Assembly (NCBI GenBank): GCA_041860225.1
Contig: CP151794.1
Span: 558,001 to 622,000, forward strand
From: Magnimaribacter mokuoloeensis
GTDB lineage: Bacteria; Pseudomonadota; Gammaproteobacteria; Magnimaribacterales; Magnimaribacteraceae
Length of the DNA: 64,000 bases
Direction: 5' to 3'
The position numbers were made by a program, and so were the translations under genes. Each line of letters begins with the position of its first letter. Positions within the stretch are counted from its first letter, which is position 1. The notes under the pieces were generated by a model. That model was given only the letters and a program-made list of their open reading frames with translations, did no database searches and was not told where the DNA came from. This document shows positions 1-8,430 of the stretch, in pieces.

Positions 1-629
1 TCCATGAGTTTGGTCATGGTTTGCATGGTTTATTGTCTGATGCTCAATACCCTAGTCTATCAGGTACGTCAGTTACTAGAGATTACGTGGAATTTCCGTC
101 TCAGATGATGGAAAACTGGGCAAGAGAACCAGAAGTTATAAAAACCTTTGCAAAACATTATGAAACAGGTGAAACCATTCCAGATGAATTACTAAATAAA
201 ATATCAGCTTCTGGTACTTTCAACGAAGGCTTTGCAACCACTGAATATGTCGCGGCTGCTCATTTGGATATGGCTTATCACACTAATGAAGGTCAAATAG
301 AAGATATAGATAAATTTGAAGACGAAACATTAAAGGAGCTAGGTCTGATTCCACAAATAGAGAGCAGATACAGAAGTACTTATTTTGGGCATATTTTTGC
401 TGGTGGCTATTCTTCTGGTTACTACAGTTATCTATGGACTGAAGTACTAGAAGCAGATGCTTTTGAGGCTTTTAAAGAAAAAGGATTATTTGATAAAGAA
501 ACTGCAGATAAGCTTAAAAAATATGTTTACTCAGCAGGTAATACAGATGATTTAATGACTCAATATATACGCTTTAGAGGAAAAGAGCCTGAAATAGAAC
601 CACTTCTTAAAAAAAGAGGACTTAATTAA
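1..629 (+). CDS. dcp: Peptidyl-dipeptidase Dcp-like M3 metallopeptidase, C-terminal part
   Basis: The reading frame is open from the window edge. Bases 3-17 encode HEFGH, the zinc-binding motif of M3 (thimet/Dcp) peptidases, preceded by the last two bases of a probable Phe codon. The following HGLLSDAQYPSLSGT and VEFPSQMMENW stretches are typical of Dcp, which removes dipeptides from peptide C-termini. The catalytic core and C-terminal helical part are present, but most of the protein, normally about 680 residues, lies upstream of the window. A TTG at 21 is not the real start because the motif lies before it. The next gene begins 2 bases after the stop. Oligopeptidase A is the alternative, less likely from the YPSLSGT motif. 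Confidence 0.88.
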   Translation, partial: HEFGHGLHGLLSDAQYPSLSGTSVTRDYVEFPSQMMENWAREPEVIKTFAKHYETGETIPDELLNKISASGTFNEGFATTEYVAAAHLDMAYHTNEGQIEDIDKFEDETLKELGLIPQIESRYRSTYFGHIFAGGYSSGYYSYLWTEVLEADAFEAFKEKGLFDKETADKLKKYVYSAGNTDDLMTQYIRFRGKEPEIEPLLKKRGLN

Positions 630-630
630 G

Positions 631-1512
631 TTGAATTTTCCAGTCCATCAACCGTATAAGGATGGTAAAGGTGGAGTAGAAATTGGCCTAAAACCTATTC
701 CTGAAAATTCTTGGTTGGAGATAGATGATCTGTTTCCTAACGAAATAGCCCTGAAGAAAAAGCTATTTCAAGAAAGAAGACAAGAAGTACTGATCACACC
801 CTCAACCTCAATATCCATCCAAAAAGAAGTTCTGCATGTGCTGTTAGAACATCTGCGTTTGTTTCATAACAATCAATTTAGAATAAATGATAAAACTGTT
901 GAGATTATTAAAACAAAGGAAGTCTATAATCACCAAGATGATGATAATCCTTTAGAGCTTGCCTCTCTTCTTGTTCAAGAAGATTTGATTGTAATGAAAC
1001 CAATCAATGATCATTATCATCTGGAAACAGCTTCGCTTTGTGCACCTACTCGCTGGTCTCTCAGAGATAAATTCAGGAAATCTTTATCTGAGATTCACAA
1101 GGAAGTACCTGGTTATAAGATCAAAATAGATGACAGGGTAAATAACATATTCACTAATCTGCCAAACGATAAAATTTTTGAAAGGTTTAATTGGTCTATA
1201 TTCGATTCACCAGAATTGTTTCAGCCCATCAATAGTAAAACATTGGTAGAAATTGGGGATGTTAAGCCTGAAGAACTATTCATAAGAGTTGAAAGGCAAA
1301 CAATAAGAAGATTAAAAAAGTCTAGATCAGTTTTATTTACTGTAAGAGTGCATGTCGATCCAATAACAGCAATTCTAGATAATAATGAAACTACTCTGGA
1401 TCTAGTTAAAGCAATTACCAATTTAGACCGAGACATGAAGGCTTATAAGGTTATAACTCCGTTCGAAGAAAACCTCATTAATTGGCTAAAGACTAAATCA
1501 ATCAATGAGTGA
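631..1512 (+). CDS. Heme-dependent oxidative N-demethylase-like protein (DUF3445)
   Basis: A 293-residue soluble protein with the hallmark of the DUF3445 family near residues 219-246 (RVERQTIRRLKKS, then LFTVRV and a DPI turn). Known members are heme-dependent oxidative N-demethylase subunits acting on small methylated amines; the substrate here cannot be read. The start is a TTG, 2 bases after the peptidase stop, with AGAGGA about 11 bases upstream. No better ATG exists before the conserved part. The end overlaps the next gene by 8 bases, so translation is probably coupled. The family call is fairly secure and the demethylase role is inferred. Confidence 0.75.
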   Translation: MNFPVHQPYKDGKGGVEIGLKPIPENSWLEIDDLFPNEIALKKKLFQERRQEVLITPSTSISIQKEVLHVLLEHLRLFHNNQFRINDKTVEIIKTKEVYNHQDDDNPLELASLLVQEDLIVMKPINDHYHLETASLCAPTRWSLRDKFRKSLSEIHKEVPGYKIKIDDRVNNIFTNLPNDKIFERFNWSIFDSPELFQPINSKTLVEIGDVKPEELFIRVERQTIRRLKKSRSVLFTVRVHVDPITAILDNNETTLDLVKAITNLDRDMKAYKVITPFEENLINWLKTKSINE

Positions 1513-3139
1513 TTGGTGGAAAAAAGCAGTAATCTATCAGATTTATCCTAGATCTTTTCAAGATACTTCTAACAATGGAATTGGCGATTTAAAAGGAATT
1601 GCTAATAGAATGGACCATATCTCAAGTCTTGGAGTAGATGCAATTTGGCTCTCTCCTTTCTTTAAATCACCTATGAAGGATATGGGCTATGACGTAAGCA
1701 ACTATTTAGAGGTTGATCCTTTATTTGGTGGTATGGACGACTTAGAGTTTTTGATTTCACTAGCTCATCAAAAAAATATCAAGGTAATCATAGATCAAGT
1801 TTTGTCACACAGCTCAGATCAACATGATGCTTTTTTAAATAGCAGAACTAGTAGAGATTCTGAAAAGTCAGACTGGTATGTTTGGGCTGATCCAAATGAA
1901 AATGGCTCTCCTCCCAATAATTGGTTATCAGTTTTTGGTGGATCAGCTTGGGAATGGGAACCTTTAAGAGAACAATACTATTTGCATAATTTTCTTAAGA
2001 GTCAGCCTGACTTTAATTTTCATAATAAAGAAGTTCAAGAATATGTATTAGGAATTGTGAAATTTTGGTTAGAAAAAGGAGTAGATGGTTTTAGATTAGA
2101 TACTGTAAATTATTACTTTCATGATGAAAAGTTGAGGGACAATCCAGCCAGTCCGATAAAGTTTAAGCAACCTCCCGTAAATCCTTATTACACTCAAAAT
2201 CAGCTTTTTGCGATAAATCAAAATGAAAATCTAGAGTTTCTTAAAAGATTTAGATCTCTGTTGAACAGTTATCCTGAGAAAACATCTGTAGGAGAAATAG
2301 GTGATTCACATAGGGCAGTAGAGCTCATGAAAGATTATACAAAAGAATCTAGATTGCATATGGCATATAGCTTTGAGATGTTAGGAAATAACTTTTCAAC
2401 ATCTTTTATTAGAGATACATTTGAAGACTTTTTTAAAGATGGGGATGATAGTTGGCCCTGTTGGAGCTTTTCAAATCATGATGTAAAAAGACACCTTTCC
2501 AGGTGGGATGAAAATGAAACGGAAGAATTCGCTAAATTAACTTGCGCATTATTACTTTCACTGAGAGGAACACCCTGTATTTATCAAGGCGAGGAGCTCG
2601 GTCAAGTAGAAACAGAGCTTGAATTTGATGAACTTACTGATCCTCCGGGTATACGTTTCTGGCCAGAGAATAAGGGAAGAGATGGATGCAGAACACCCAT
2701 GACGTGGGACCATAAAAAAGTAAATGCAGGTTTCACGGAAGCAAAACCCTGGCTACCTATTAAAGAGAAACAACAAAAAAGATCAGCAGACCTGCAGAAC
2801 AAAGAACCCGATTCTGTTGTAAATTTTTATAGAGATTTTATTAACTACAGGAAGTTAGATCATGCCTTATCGGAAGGTAATCAGTCTTTTTTAGGGAATG
2901 ATGATAGGGTTTTAATCTTCACAAGAGATTACTTACAGATGAGAACTTTATGTCTTTTTAATTTAACTGATTCATCTCATTCGATTAGTATTAACCTAGA
3001 TTTTGTTGATCATAAAACAATTTTCTCTAATGCAGATTTAAAGAAAAATCATATTCAATTAAATAAGTTTGGTTTTATGATAATTTCTGAAATTGATATA
3101 AAGAATAAAGACAAAGAGATTAAAGTTAATATTAGATAA
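1505..3139 (+). CDS. GH13 alpha-glucosidase (oligo-1,6-glucosidase type)
   Basis: A 544-residue enzyme of the alpha-amylase clan, with no signal peptide and so probably cytoplasmic. The start WWKKAVIYQIYPRSF is typical of alpha-glucosidases that hydrolyse maltose or isomaltose-type oligosaccharides from the non-reducing end. The (beta/alpha)8 barrel shows GFRLDTVN with the nucleophile Asp199, GEIGD with the acid/base Glu264, and FSNHD with the third carboxylate Asp326. The N-terminal IDQVLSHSSDQH motif is also intact. The last ~90 residues form the usual small beta domain. It starts inside the end of the previous gene (8-base overlap). The exact linkage preferred is not decidable from sequence alone. 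Confidence 0.9.
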   Translation: MSDWWKKAVIYQIYPRSFQDTSNNGIGDLKGIANRMDHISSLGVDAIWLSPFFKSPMKDMGYDVSNYLEVDPLFGGMDDLEFLISLAHQKNIKVIIDQVLSHSSDQHDAFLNSRTSRDSEKSDWYVWADPNENGSPPNNWLSVFGGSAWEWEPLREQYYLHNFLKSQPDFNFHNKEVQEYVLGIVKFWLEKGVDGFRLDTVNYYFHDEKLRDNPASPIKFKQPPVNPYYTQNQLFAINQNENLEFLKRFRSLLNSYPEKTSVGEIGDSHRAVELMKDYTKESRLHMAYSFEMLGNNFSTSFIRDTFEDFFKDGDDSWPCWSFSNHDVKRHLSRWDENETEEFAKLTCALLLSLRGTPCIYQGEELGQVETELEFDELTDPPGIRFWPENKGRDGCRTPMTWDHKKVNAGFTEAKPWLPIKEKQQKRSADLQNKEPDSVVNFYRDFINYRKLDHALSEGNQSFLGNDDRVLIFTRDYLQMRTLCLFNLTDSSHSISINLDFVDHKTIFSNADLKKNHIQLNKFGFMIISEIDIKNKDKEIKVNIR

Positions 3140-3184
3140 TCATTGTAAATAAATGTTTTTATTGAATAAATTAAGGATATTAAA

Positions 3185-4312
3185 ATGAATATATATGGAG
3201 AGTGCGAAAATCAGTTTTCTGAAGTAAAAGAACTTTTTAATGAATTACATTCAACTGATAGAGAAATAGGGTCATCTTTTGCAGTGTATAAAAATGGCAA
3301 GCCGATTATAGATATTTGGGGTGGATACTCTGATAAAGATAGACAGAACAAATGGGAAAAAGATACTTTGGCTACCGTATGGTCAACAACAAAAGGTGTA
3401 GCAGCAATTACACTAGCATACGCCTTTGAAAAAGGATTATTTGACTACGAGGAAAAAGTCTCAAAATACTGGCCTGAATTTGGGTGTAATGGAAAAGAAG
3501 ATATAACTGTAGGAATGCTTTTATCGCACCAAGCAGGTATATGCGGCTCTAATGCAGAAAGTGTTGAAGCTTATTACGATCAAAAAATAATGGCAGAAGA
3601 GCTGGCACAAATGGCCCCAATATGGGAACCAGGGACTGCTTCTGGTTATCACTCCATGACATATGGATGGCTAACATCAGAACTAATTATAAGAATTACT
3701 GGTAAAACTCTTGGTAATTATTTTAAAGATGAAATAGGTGATCCGAATCAAATTGATTTTCATATTGGCTTGCCAGAGTCTGAAGAATACAGGGTAGCGG
3801 AGATGGTGCCCTTCCCTAAAGAAAAAAATACATCAAACAATCATCCTAATGATGCGCAAATAGCTTCTGGCAGAGGTCCTAATCTCTTAAAACATCAAAA
3901 CTCTAGAGAATGGAGAGCAGCAGAAATACCTTCGGCAAATGGACAAGGATGCGCATCAGCTATTGCTAAACTTTATAGCCTAGTAGTCACTGACCAGAAA
4001 GAGATTAAGATCTTGAATGACTCAACAATTAAAACTATGACTAAAGAGAGAATTACAAATAGAGATCTGGTTTTGGATGTAGTAACTAGATGGGGATCAG
4101 GATTTATTATGAATATGCATAAAGTTATATATGGCCCGGAAGAAGCTTCCTTTGGTCACTCTGGATGGGGAGGTTCTTGCGGATTTGGTGATCCAAATAA
4201 CAAATTAGGGATATCTTATGTCATGAATAATATGAAGAATAATTTTGCAGCTGATGGCAGATCATTAGAACTCATAAACAAAACATACGAATGCCTTAAA
4301 GGAGAAAACTAA
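3185..4312 (+). CDS. Serine hydrolase, beta-lactamase class C/esterase EstB fold
   Basis: A 375-residue protein with the PF00144 fold. Ser67-x-x-Lys70 (STTK) is the nucleophile motif and Tyr155 (GYHS) sits where the class C catalytic Tyr is found; HSGWGGS near the C-terminus supplies the third motif. YHS in place of YxN is usual for EstB-like esterases and LACTB-type proteins, not true beta-lactamases, so esterase or peptidase activity on an unknown substrate is more likely than antibiotic resistance. There is no signal peptide. AAGGA lies 8 bases before the ATG. It follows the glucosidase after 45 bases and precedes an SDR by 1 base, suggesting one transcript. Confidence 0.82.
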   Translation: MNIYGECENQFSEVKELFNELHSTDREIGSSFAVYKNGKPIIDIWGGYSDKDRQNKWEKDTLATVWSTTKGVAAITLAYAFEKGLFDYEEKVSKYWPEFGCNGKEDITVGMLLSHQAGICGSNAESVEAYYDQKIMAEELAQMAPIWEPGTASGYHSMTYGWLTSELIIRITGKTLGNYFKDEIGDPNQIDFHIGLPESEEYRVAEMVPFPKEKNTSNNHPNDAQIASGRGPNLLKHQNSREWRAAEIPSANGQGCASAIAKLYSLVVTDQKEIKILNDSTIKTMTKERITNRDLVLDVVTRWGSGFIMNMHKVIYGPEEASFGHSGWGGSCGFGDPNNKLGISYVMNNMKNNFAADGRSLELINKTYECLKGEN

Positions 4313-4313
4313 T

Positions 4314-5111
4314 ATGAAGAAACTTAAAGACAAGGTTGCATTAATTACGGGCGGTACCAGCGGTATAGGTGCGGAGACAGCTAGATTGTTTATTGACGAA
4401 GGAGCAAAAGTTGTTATTTCAGGCAGATCAAAAGAAAAAGGATCTAAATTAGCTGATATGCTAGGAGATAATGCATCTTATTGTCTTTCTGATATAACAA
4501 AAGAAGAGGATATCAAAAAAGCTATTTCTTATACCACTGACACCTTCGGGAAATTAGATATCCTTTTTAACAATGCAGGAGGACCTGTTGGGGCAGGCTT
4601 AGAAGAAGTCACTCAAAAGGATATTGATTATGGAGTACACCTATTACTTGCCAGCGTTATATTAGGTACGCGTTATGCTATTGCACCTATGAGAGAAAAT
4701 GGCGGAGGCTGCATTATTAATAATTCAAGTATTGCCGGGATAAGATACAGGCAAGGTGATCCTTTATATTCAGCACTAAAAGCAGGTGTAACTCATTTCA
4801 CAAAAATGTCTGGGGTTGAGTTAGGAAAAGATAATATCAGAGTAAATGCAATCTCGCCTGGAGCAATAGCCACTCCAATATTTTGGGGAGGCTCCGGTGT
4901 ATCAAATACTCTGAGCGATGAAGAAAATGAAAGGAAGCTAAAAAAACTAGAGGGCAACCTTGCAAAAGCCGTTCCTTTGAAACGATCAGGACATGCAGTA
5001 GATATTGCTGAGGCAGCACTCTATCTGGCAAGCGATGCAGGAAGTTTTGTTACTTGTCAGGATATTGTGGTTGATGGAGGAAGAACCGCTATGTTTAATG
5101 AAGATTCGTAG
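4314..5111 (+). CDS. Short-chain dehydrogenase/reductase
   Basis: A classical SDR of 265 residues: TGGTSGIG (12-19) binds the nucleotide, NNAGG lies at 86-90, SS at 138-139, and YSALK supplies Tyr152 and Lys156. The end SDAGSFVTCQDIVVDGG is typical of glucose 1-dehydrogenase-like and 3-oxoacyl-ACP-reductase-like SDRs. The substrate is unknown. GGAGAA precedes the ATG, and the gene starts 1 base after the serine hydrolase stop, so it is probably the last gene of that transcript. A weak hairpin with a T run lies about 20 bases downstream (5129-5147). Confidence 0.85.
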   Translation: MKKLKDKVALITGGTSGIGAETARLFIDEGAKVVISGRSKEKGSKLADMLGDNASYCLSDITKEEDIKKAISYTTDTFGKLDILFNNAGGPVGAGLEEVTQKDIDYGVHLLLASVILGTRYAIAPMRENGGGCIINNSSIAGIRYRQGDPLYSALKAGVTHFTKMSGVELGKDNIRVNAISPGAIATPIFWGGSGVSNTLSDEENERKLKKLEGNLAKAVPLKRSGHAVDIAEAALYLASDAGSFVTCQDIVVDGGRTAMFNEDS

Positions 5112-5274
5112 ATAAATAGAGAAGTGAGCTTAGACTCTAAGATTTTTTATCCTGGGAAGGGATGGGTGAAATCTGAATAAACTCACTCTCTATATACATC
5201 CTTGTACTGTGCCAATTTATACTCGGATAACTTTTAATCAAGGACTATAGAAACTAAAAGTTACAACTAATTAA

Positions 5275-5871
5275 TTACCCTCTTTTGTTGCCCTTTTCTA
5301 TGGGTATCACGTTAGGAAGTAAGTCTTTTCCAAAAGTACTTCTGGCAGTTAAAGCAAACATAGACATAAATTTGTTAATAGATTGTAACCAATCTTTCTT
5401 CATACCGGCATGAGCAAGTTCTCGATTGATCTTGTCGGTTGAGTATTGACTAATAAATGATGCAGACTCCCACATTCGGTTGCGCCTCATGGTGAAGCAA
5501 TAATCTGTTACTTCCTGCAGGATAGATTCATCAAAGGAGTACATGGTAACTCTTCTATCCTTTTCAGATTTAAAAGCTTCTATATACCCAAGACTGAGAC
5601 CTTCTCTGATTGTTGCTTTGATTGAGTCTATCTTGAGTCTTTGAGATCCAATTTTCTCTGTTCTAGTTAAATCAGTGTAACTGACCATCTCTCCATTACC
5701 GTATTTCCACAAAAAGGTATGGAAAATTGCATAACGAGTTGCATTTCCAAGAAACCAAATATACCAATCCTGATCACGATAATAATGTTGGCCGGTAGAG
5801 AAATAATGCATAGCCTCCCCTCTTGTTAACGACCTCATTTCAGAGTTATTCCACTTTCTTTTGTTTTTCAT
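5275..5871 (-). CDS. Predicted winged-helix (MarR-like) transcriptional regulator
   Basis: A 198-residue protein I cannot place in a named family. Its middle (about residues 55-125) looks like a winged helix: a helix with an LWKYGNGE turn, a likely recognition helix around SQRLKIDSIKATIREGLSLGYI, and a wing EKDRRVTMYSF, the layout of MarR-type proteins. The C-terminal third is helical and could be the dimer interface. It is transcribed away from the spinster-type transporter at 5951, and a GTGTTA-N8-TAACAC repeat lies between the two starts. That arrangement suggests it controls itself and the transporter. The function is inferred from fold-like features and position only. Confidence 0.5.
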   Translation of the reverse strand: MKNKRKWNNSEMRSLTRGEAMHYFSTGQHYYRDQDWYIWFLGNATRYAIFHTFLWKYGNGEMVSYTDLTRTEKIGSQRLKIDSIKATIREGLSLGYIEAFKSEKDRRVTMYSFDESILQEVTDYCFTMRRNRMWESASFISQYSTDKINRELAHAGMKKDWLQSINKFMSMFALTARSTFGKDLLPNVIPIEKGNKRG

Positions 5872-5885
5872 ATTAACTTCCCAGT

Positions 5886-5905
5886 GTGTTACTCAACTAT
5901 AACAC
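5886..5905. promoter_or_regulatory. Inverted repeat, possible operator between divergent genes
   Basis: GTGTTA, 8 bases, TAACAC: a perfect 6-bp dyad inside the 79-bp gap between the regulator-like gene ending (5' end) at 5871 and the transporter starting at 5951. The size and place suit a dimeric winged-helix repressor. No experiment or second copy supports it. Confidence 0.4.
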
Positions 5906-5950
5906 CAAAATTCAGATAATTTCAAAAAATTTAATGTAAGTCCATATGTT

Positions 5951-7246
5951 ATGATTGAACAAAAAGGATCTTCATTGAACGCATACAGACTTTTATTTTT
6001 CCTTACACTCCTAAACCTACTAAATTTTGTAGATCGTCAACTCATAGCTAGCTTTGCAAACTTTATTGTTCCCGACTTAGGGCTGACAGATACTCAATAC
6101 GGCTTTCTCACTACGGTACCATTTATAGTTTTTTATTCTATCGCGGGACTTTTTATGGGAGTCTTGGCCGACATGGTTAATAGACCCAAGCTGATAGCAT
6201 TCGGTGTTGTCCTTTGGAGTGTTTTCACTGCTCTAACTGGAGCAGCTAAAGGTTTTATATCAATGGCACTTCCAAGAATGTTTATTGGTATAGGAGAGTC
6301 AATTTTAACTCCTACTTCAATGTCCCTGCTATCGGATTCATTTCCTGCCAAGAGAATGGGTTTTGCAGCTGGTTTCTATTACATGGGCGTGCCAATCGGA
6401 GTCGGTGTAAGTTTATTAATTGCCGGTTATCTTGGAGAGTCGCTAGGGTGGAGAAATTGCTTTTATTTATTAGGAGGCATAGGGCTCATTCTAGGACTCT
6501 TTGCTTTATTGTTTAAAGATAGGAACAGAAAAAGCAGTAATTCTAGAGAAGAGGTTCAAACTCTGTCTAAAGAAAGTACTATAAATATAGTAAATACCTT
6601 AATAAAGGCCCTTAAAACTTCGTCTGCACTAAGATTTACCATCCTAGCTGGTGTGTTCTATCACATTGTCTTGGGAGCATCGGGATTTGAGCAATTATGG
6701 TTGGTGCAAGAGCGAGGTTTTGAAAGATCAGAGATTGCTCAACTTGTGGGATGGATAGGTGTTTTTGCAGGATTAAGTGGCAATTTAATTGGAGGAATTT
6801 TAAGTGATTGGTGGCAAGAAAATACTAACCAAGGCAGGCCTATGTTTCTTTTCTGGCTAGCTCTTGCAACACTGCCAATTGGTATTTTTTATAGATTTGT
6901 AGAACCTGGAACAACTATATTCTGGATAGGTATAGTCATAGGTTATTTTCAACTTGGATGTTTTTTTGGACCAACTTTTTCAACAGTCCAAGAACTTGTA
7001 CCTGACAATATTAAGGCTACAGTAGTCTCCTTCTACATACTCACACTCAATCTTATTGGACTAACAATAGGATCGCTAGGAGGAGGATTTTGCGCTGACC
7101 TATTGAGATCTTTAGGTTACTCTGAGCCTTATACTCTTATGTTGGTAATTTTTTCTATAATTAGCATAATATCTATCCCTTGTTATTATCTTGCTGGAAA
7201 GAAATATAAAGCTGATAAGCTTGTGCTTGAAGAAACATTTAAATAA
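5951..7246 (+). CDS. MFS transporter, spinster-like
   Basis: A 431-residue membrane protein with 12 predicted transmembrane segments in two halves, split by a charged loop around residues 193-220. NFVDRQLIASF in segment 1, GVLADMVNRPK between segments 2 and 3, and RMFIGIGESILTPTS in segment 4 are the signatures of the spinster-type MFS group. In marine bacteria this group often sits beside catabolic enzymes and takes up organic acids or lipid-like molecules; the substrate here is unknown. No clear ribosome binding site precedes the ATG. It is followed after 9 bases by an MBL hydrolase, and lies divergent to a probable regulator. Confidence 0.85.
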   Translation: MIEQKGSSLNAYRLLFFLTLLNLLNFVDRQLIASFANFIVPDLGLTDTQYGFLTTVPFIVFYSIAGLFMGVLADMVNRPKLIAFGVVLWSVFTALTGAAKGFISMALPRMFIGIGESILTPTSMSLLSDSFPAKRMGFAAGFYYMGVPIGVGVSLLIAGYLGESLGWRNCFYLLGGIGLILGLFALLFKDRNRKSSNSREEVQTLSKESTINIVNTLIKALKTSSALRFTILAGVFYHIVLGASGFEQLWLVQERGFERSEIAQLVGWIGVFAGLSGNLIGGILSDWWQENTNQGRPMFLFWLALATLPIGIFYRFVEPGTTIFWIGIVIGYFQLGCFFGPTFSTVQELVPDNIKATVVSFYILTLNLIGLTIGSLGGGFCADLLRSLGYSEPYTLMLVIFSIISIISIPCYYLAGKKYKADKLVLEETFK

Positions 7247-7255
7247 GGAAAAAGA

Positions 7256-7930
7256 ATGGACAACAGTGACCTATACTTAGAACAGATTTTAGTTGGACCT
7301 ATGGAAAACTTTGTTTACTTAATTGGATCAAAAAGTACCAGAGAAGTTGCACTTATAGATCCAGCATGGGATATCGATGCTCTTCTAGATCACATAAAAA
7401 AAAGAGATTTAAAACTTGCATCAGTATTAGTCACTCACTATCACCCTGATCATTGTGGTGGCGGCATGGGAGGACATTCTATTGAGGGGATAGCTGAAAT
7501 TTTAGAAAAGGAACCAGTAAAAATATTTGTTAATAAACATGAAGCTGAAGGTTTAAAAAAAGTAACTGGTGTATCTGATATAGATCTTAATATTGTTGAC
7601 TCTGGTGATCATTTAGCAATTGGGGAGAATGATATTGAGTTCTTACATACACCAGGGCATACACCTGGATCTCAGTGTTTCAAGGTTAACAATAACCTAG
7701 TTTCTGGAGATACTTTATTTGTTCAGGGTTGTGGACGAGTTGACCTACCAGGTTCTAATTCTGAAGATATGTTCCATAGTTTGAGAAAACTTTCATCTCT
7801 TCCTGATGAGACTATACTCTATCCAGGACATCACTATAGTCCTCAAGAATCTGAAACTATGGGTAAAGTGAAAGAGATAAACAGTTATCTTCGTATTGAA
7901 GAGCTAGAACTCTGGAAACAGATAATGTAA
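7256..7930 (+). CDS. MBL-fold metallohydrolase, glyoxalase II / persulfide dioxygenase-like
   Basis: A 224-residue metallo-beta-lactamase fold protein. HYHPDH at 61-66 is the metal motif; HTPGHTPGS, SGDTLF and the final YPGHH supply the remaining ligands. The GCGRVDLPGSN stretch resembles glyoxalase II and ETHE1-type persulfide dioxygenases, so a thioester or persulfide substrate is plausible but unproven. AAGGAA lies 6 bases before the ATG. It follows the MFS gene by 9 bases and should be cotranscribed. Its stop abuts the stop of the convergent small membrane protein gene with no spacer. Confidence 0.8.
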   Translation: MDNSDLYLEQILVGPMENFVYLIGSKSTREVALIDPAWDIDALLDHIKKRDLKLASVLVTHYHPDHCGGGMGGHSIEGIAEILEKEPVKIFVNKHEAEGLKKVTGVSDIDLNIVDSGDHLAIGENDIEFLHTPGHTPGSQCFKVNNNLVSGDTLFVQGCGRVDLPGSNSEDMFHSLRKLSSLPDETILYPGHHYSPQESETMGKVKEINSYLRIEELELWKQIM

Positions 7931-8188
7931 TTAATTCTCTACTCTACTTTCTTTGTAATTGTTATAGAGACCTACAAAATTTATTACCAACCATATTGGT
8001 GTAACAGCAAGAATCCACCATAATTTTGTAACTATAAGTAGATATATACCTGGAATGTTTACTAGAACAAAGACTAGAAAGCCGTACATTCTTGTCTTAG
8101 CACTAATACTAGTAAGTAACAAAGTACCAATAAGAGATAAGCCTTGGTCTGCAAATTGAGCAAAATTAAATAAATTGAATTCAAACAT
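7931..8188 (-). CDS. Small hydrophobic membrane protein of unknown function
   Basis: An 85-residue protein with two or three predicted membrane segments (about 15-30, 32-52 and 56-75) and a charged tail NYKESRVEN. The arrangement of paired hydrophobic hairpins with a WW pair recalls the PnuC/SWEET-like group, but the protein is too short for a confident assignment. It is convergent with the MBL gene and lies 19 bases downstream of the tRNA-Gly on the same strand. No function is proposed. Confidence 0.55.
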   Translation of the reverse strand: MFEFNLFNFAQFADQGLSLIGTLLLTSISAKTRMYGFLVFVLVNIPGIYLLIVTKLWWILAVTPIWLVINFVGLYNNYKESRVEN

Positions 8189-8207
8189 AGTGTTAGCTTG
8201 ATTTGAT

Positions 8208-8283
8208 TGGAGCGGGTAGCCGGAATCGAACCGGCATCATCAGCTTGGAAGGCTGAGGTAATAAGCCATTATACGATACCCGC
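8208..8283 (-). tRNA. tRNA-Gly (anticodon TCC)
   Basis: The reverse strand folds as a standard cloverleaf: acceptor GCGGGTA paired with TACCCGC, discriminator T, CCA encoded at 8208-8210, anticodon loop CTTCCAA, and a T arm containing GGTTCGATTCC. The anticodon TCC reads GGA and GGG. Confidence 0.97.
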
Positions 8284-8369
8284 AAAGGAAATGAATTATA
8301 CATAAAACCATAAAATATAGTTTGGTTTAATTCTATTTATATAAAAATAAAGGTAAGTTAACCTGAAAC

Positions 8370-8399
8370 TTAAAATTTCTAATGTATCTGACTTATAAT
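8370..8399 (+). promoter_or_regulatory. Predicted sigma-70 promoter for the MDR dehydrogenase
   Basis: A perfect TATAAT at 8394-8399 with TTAAAA (4 of 6 matches to TTGACA) at 8370-8375 and an 18-base spacer. It lies about 31 bases before the ATG at 8431, which has a good GGGGAG ribosome binding site. The assignment is by eye only. Confidence 0.4.
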
Positions 8400-8430
8400 C
8401 ATAATCTTGTAATTAATAAGGGGAGAAAAA

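Noticed and set aside
3185..4312. Antibiotic resistance beta-lactamase
   Set aside because: The GYHS motif in place of YxN, and absence of a signal peptide, favour an esterase-like serine hydrolase.
5129..5147. Weak hairpin CTTA-GACTC-TAAG with a T run after the first SDR
   Set aside because: The stem has only 4 AT-rich pairs, too weak to claim as a terminator.
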